A DNA stretch of 64,000 nt from Clostridium_AI sp964409685 (lineage in GTDB: Bacteria; Bacillota; Clostridia; Lachnospirales; Lachnospiraceae), in the NCBI GenBank assembly GCA_964409685.1, contig CAYPEJ010000022.1, positions 23,705-87,704 on the forward strand, given 5' to 3'. The position numbers and the translations under genes were made by a program. The number at the start of each line of letters is the position of its first letter. Positions within the stretch are counted from its first letter, which is position 1. Below the pieces are notes generated by a model. The model searched no databases, had not been told where the DNA came from, and saw only the letters and a program-made list of their open reading frames with translations. Below are positions 61,767 to 64,000 of the stretch, piece after piece.

Positions 61767-63021
61767 TTTTATGCCCTCCTAACTGTAAATTTCGTTCTCT
61801 TGTGGTTCCTGCTTCTTGTAAATCCATACCACGAACAAGTGCATTTTTACCGAATTTTTTCTTAATCTCTAAGGCAGCTTTCTGAAGTTTACGTTCTTTT
61901 TCAATTTCCTCTTGATTGGTAAATAAGTCATATTGTTCATATGCTTCGTCCATCACATTGTTAAAGGATAGATTTACTCGCCTTATCGGTACAGTGTGAT
62001 CCACGATTCGATTGTATAATTGTATGACATACGGCACAATTGCTTGATAGGAATTGGTGCAAACGGTCATGGTGACGCTTCCTTTGGCGAAGTCCTTCTG
62101 ATATTCTTTGGCATAACCTAATTGTAAATAAATGTGCTCAGTAACTAAGCCTTTGTCGAGCATGTTAAGACAAAGGGAGTCTGTCATTTCCTTGACGATA
62201 AGAAGGCATTCTTCATAGTTATAATCTCTGGATAACACTTGCCCACTAGTAACGGAGGAACTCTTGACTGTGTATGAGTGAATATCTGCAATCGTTGTAG
62301 ATTCTCGTCCCCATGCGTGGTCGATTAAAAGTTCAGCATCGATTCCAAACATATTGTAAAGTAAATCTTCGTCTGCTTCGGCGATATCTTGCATAGTTAG
62401 AATGCCGATGCTTTGCAAACGCTTTACAGTTCCCGAACCAATTCGCCAGAAATCTGTTAATGGGCGATGTCGCCATAATGTTTTACGGTAAATTTGTTCA
62501 TCTAGGTAGCCGATATTTTCAACGGTGTGCTTACCTGTGATATCGAGAGCAATTTTTGCAAGGTACAGATTGGTTCCGATTCCACATGTAGCGGTGATAC
62601 CGTAAGTTTGCAAAATGTCATTCATAATCTGCATCGCAAGTTCATGGGCTGTCATCTGGTACATCGGAAGGTAGTCGGTTACGTCTAAAAACGCTTCGTC
62701 GATGGAATACACATGGATGTCATCTTTGGAAATGTATTTTAGGTAGATAGCGTATATGTTGGCGGAGTACTCCATGTAAAGCTTCATACGTGGAGGTGCC
62801 TTGATATATTCGATGTTTTTTGGAATCTGAAATACTCGGCATCGATTCTTAACGCCTTGGTCTTTCATAGCTGGGGAAATAGCAAGGCAAATTGTTTTGT
62901 CGCCACGTTCTGGGTCGGCAACTGCTAGGTTTGTTGTAAGTGGGTCAAGTCCTCGCTGGACGCACTCGACGGATGCATAAAAGGATTTTAAATCAATGCA
63001 GAGATAGGTTCTTGTTTCCAT
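61756..63021 (-). CDS. Y-family DNA polymerase (UmuC/DinB-like)
   Basis: Translesion polymerase of 421 residues. Catalytic carboxylates appear in YLCIDLKSFYASVECV and YSIDEAFLDVTDY. The helix-hairpin-helix region WRIGSGTVKRLQSIGILTMQ and a little-finger domain follow. It resembles the UvrX/YqjW group. ATG at 63021 has AGGAGGTG 8 nt upstream; the ORF extension to 63081 is not supported. I saw no clear LexA box upstream. Confidence 0.92.
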   Translation of the reverse strand: METRTYLCIDLKSFYASVECVQRGLDPLTTNLAVADPERGDKTICLAISPAMKDQGVKNRCRVFQIPKNIEYIKAPPRMKLYMEYSANIYAIYLKYISKDDIHVYSIDEAFLDVTDYLPMYQMTAHELAMQIMNDILQTYGITATCGIGTNLYLAKIALDITGKHTVENIGYLDEQIYRKTLWRHRPLTDFWRIGSGTVKRLQSIGILTMQDIAEADEDLLYNMFGIDAELLIDHAWGRESTTIADIHSYTVKSSSVTSGQVLSRDYNYEECLLIVKEMTDSLCLNMLDKGLVTEHIYLQLGYAKEYQKDFAKGSVTMTVCTNSYQAIVPYVIQLYNRIVDHTVPIRRVNLSFNNVMDEAYEQYDLFTNQEEIEKERKLQKAALEIKKKFGKNALVRGMDLQEAGTTRERNLQLGGHKSGE

Positions 63022-63120
63022 TGTTTGGACACCTCCTAAAAAATTTATTGTGAAATTTATTCCGTTTAAAAAAGGAAGCATTACTTTCGTAACGCCCCCT
63101 CTTGTGTTATTTTCTATTCA

Positions 63121-63684
63121 CTATTCTGTTTCTTCTAAACCAAGCATTGTTAAGATTTTTAAAGAACGTTCTTTTGTTGTTCCAGTGATTACAGTGTAGG
63201 AAACATTTTCGGAATCTAAGAACAGTTTGATTGCTTCATCAATGCCGTTGGCAGCTTCTTCATCTTGCCATCTGACACCATCTTGTTTGTAACCAAATTC
63301 TCTTGGTACAAAGAAAATATGGTCGTATTTTGAAATATCTCTTAATGCTAATCCGTAAAGATCTTTTAAAATCTCGATTTCTTTGATCGTGCGTTTTTTG
63401 TCACCTAACATAAATCTTCCGTATACGTAAGGTATAAATGTTGCGTAATCTGTGATAGCATAATCAAATTCGTTTAGGGAATCTTCTAACATTTTTTGAC
63501 CTAAATAAATTCCGTATTGTTCGGAAATTGTCTCAATCATCCCCTTTTCTTTTAAGTAATCTGTACTATATTCTGAAGCAGCTCCTACATCTAAGCCCCT
63601 TACTTTTAAGTCTACATATACTTGCTGAATTAAGGTAGTTTTCCCACATCTTGGACCACCTAATATTGCAATTCTTGTTGGCAT
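63121..63684 (-). CDS. P-loop ATPase (AAA_28/NadR-kinase-like)
   Basis: P-loop protein of 187 residues. Walker A is LGGPRCGKTTLIQQ near residue 9, and FDYAITDYATFIPYV is a probable Walker B/Asp region. HIFFVPREFGYKQDGVRWQD recalls the AAA_28 family of small nucleoside-kinase-like ATPases. Substrate unknown. GGAGG precedes the ATG and a good promoter lies at 63725-63753. The gene ends about 100 nt before the polymerase and lies just left of CRISPR array 3. Confidence 0.8.
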   Translation of the reverse strand: MPTRIAILGGPRCGKTTLIQQVYVDLKVRGLDVGAASEYSTDYLKEKGMIETISEQYGIYLGQKMLEDSLNEFDYAITDYATFIPYVYGRFMLGDKKRTIKEIEILKDLYGLALRDISKYDHIFFVPREFGYKQDGVRWQDEEAANGIDEAIKLFLDSENVSYTVITGTTKERSLKILTMLGLEETE

Positions 63685-63724
63685 TCGTCCAAATCCTCCA
63701 AATGTTCAAATAAAAATACGTCCT

Positions 63725-63753
63725 ATTATATCATGGATTATGAGATTTGTCAT
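63725..63753 (-). promoter_or_regulatory. Promoter of the P-loop ATPase gene
   Basis: On the minus strand ATGACA (63753-63748) and TATAAT (63730-63725) are separated by 17 nt, about 40 nt before the start codon. Confidence 0.7.
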
Positions 63754-63801
63754 CTTTTTTCATGGGTGGAAGATGGGGATTTTTAGAAATGAGGGAATTG
63801 G

Positions 63802-63958
63802 GTGGAATCCCTCTTGCGGGGATTTACTTAATTAAACTAAAAATATGTTAGATGAATATAAAAGAAGTTTAGAGTTTCCGTCCCCTTGCGGGGATTTACT
63901 TAATTAAACAGCAACAAGAGATGTGTTGGCTATCTTGGACAATTAGTTTCCGTCCCCT
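63802..63958 (-). CRISPR. CRISPR array 3: one eroded, one intact and one broken 36-nt repeat
   Basis: An intact repeat lies at 63874-63909 (starts GTTTCCGTCCCC, hairpin TCCCC-TTGC-GGGGA, ends ACTTAATTAAAC). An eroded copy at 63802-63837 keeps the hairpin and 3' end. A third copy starts at 63946 but stops matching after 13 nt. Two spacers of 36 nt. The hairpin type and minus-strand handle (ACGGAAAC) place it in the same family as array 1. The eroded copy on the left again puts the leader on the right, beyond the break or the window edge. Confidence 0.85.
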
Positions 63959-64000
63959 GGTATAATAAACTCATCACAAATTCTATTACTTCTAACGGGG

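Noticed and set aside
63121..63684. P-loop ATPase considered as a CRISPR-associated gene
   Set aside because: Its motifs fit a small AAA_28/NadR-kinase-like ATPase, not Cas3, Csn2 or Cas4; only its place near array 3 suggested a link.

Overview
The window is AT-rich DNA from a low-GC, Gram-positive, endospore-forming anaerobe, most likely a Lachnospiraceae-type clostridium. The basis is a complete spoIIIAA-AH operon, a SpoVB-like flippase, clostridial gene order (asp23, nusB, xseA, xseB, ispA, dxs, tlyA, nadK, argR), AGGAGG-type ribosome binding sites and many TTG/GTG starts. I name no species. Most genes lie on the minus strand.

Layout. 1-1173 is the 5' part of an unknown membrane protein cut by the window edge. 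Then come yebC and a GntR/ABC-2 transporter operon. 5.9-13.4 kb carries the argR to asp23 block, transcribed leftward. 13.5-19 kb is the spoIIIA operon. 19.2-26.6 kb holds aroE (plus strand), a GNAT protein with a membrane tail, a GLUG-repeat protein, an acyl-CoA synthetase, and the yqeG-aroK-pepP-efp group. 26.7-29.5 kb is a small defence-like locus: a two-gene HAM1-like/SIR2 operon placed directly behind a CRISPR array. 29.7-34.9 kb has a coiled-coil protein with a broken partial copy behind it, rqcH, a histidinol-phosphatase-like gene and a GH113-like protein. 34.9-38.3 kb is mnmA-iscU-iscS-iscR. 38.5-43.3 kb has spoVB and a two-gene ketosynthase plus acyl-AMP-ligase/carrier-protein operon. 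43.3-51.3 kb has sufCB, an aldehyde-dehydrogenase-like gene with a flavin reductase, a PAS-GGDEF-EAL protein and a membrane-anchored MutS-like ATPase. A second CRISPR array lies at 51.5-52.3 kb. A MocR regulator, the complete eight-gene F1Fo ATP synthase operon, a HAD hydrolase, a YolD/Y-family polymerase pair and a P-loop ATPase follow. A third, broken CRISPR array reaches the right edge.

How the parts relate. All three arrays read leftward by repeat polarity, with eroded terminal repeats on the left. Arrays 1 and 3 share one repeat family (TCCCC-loop-GGGGA hairpin); array 2 belongs to the ATTGAAAC-handle family usual for type I-A/I-B/III systems. No cas gene is present in the window. The HAM1-like/SIR2 pair resembles the nucleotide-sensor/NADase half of the Kongming-type defence system but lacks a deaminase, and its HAM1-like protein has lost the usual catalytic Asp. 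This is the most interesting locus here. The window also holds two Fe-S assembly systems (Isc-type and minimal SufBC) and three enzyme-like proteins whose key catalytic or binding residues are replaced.
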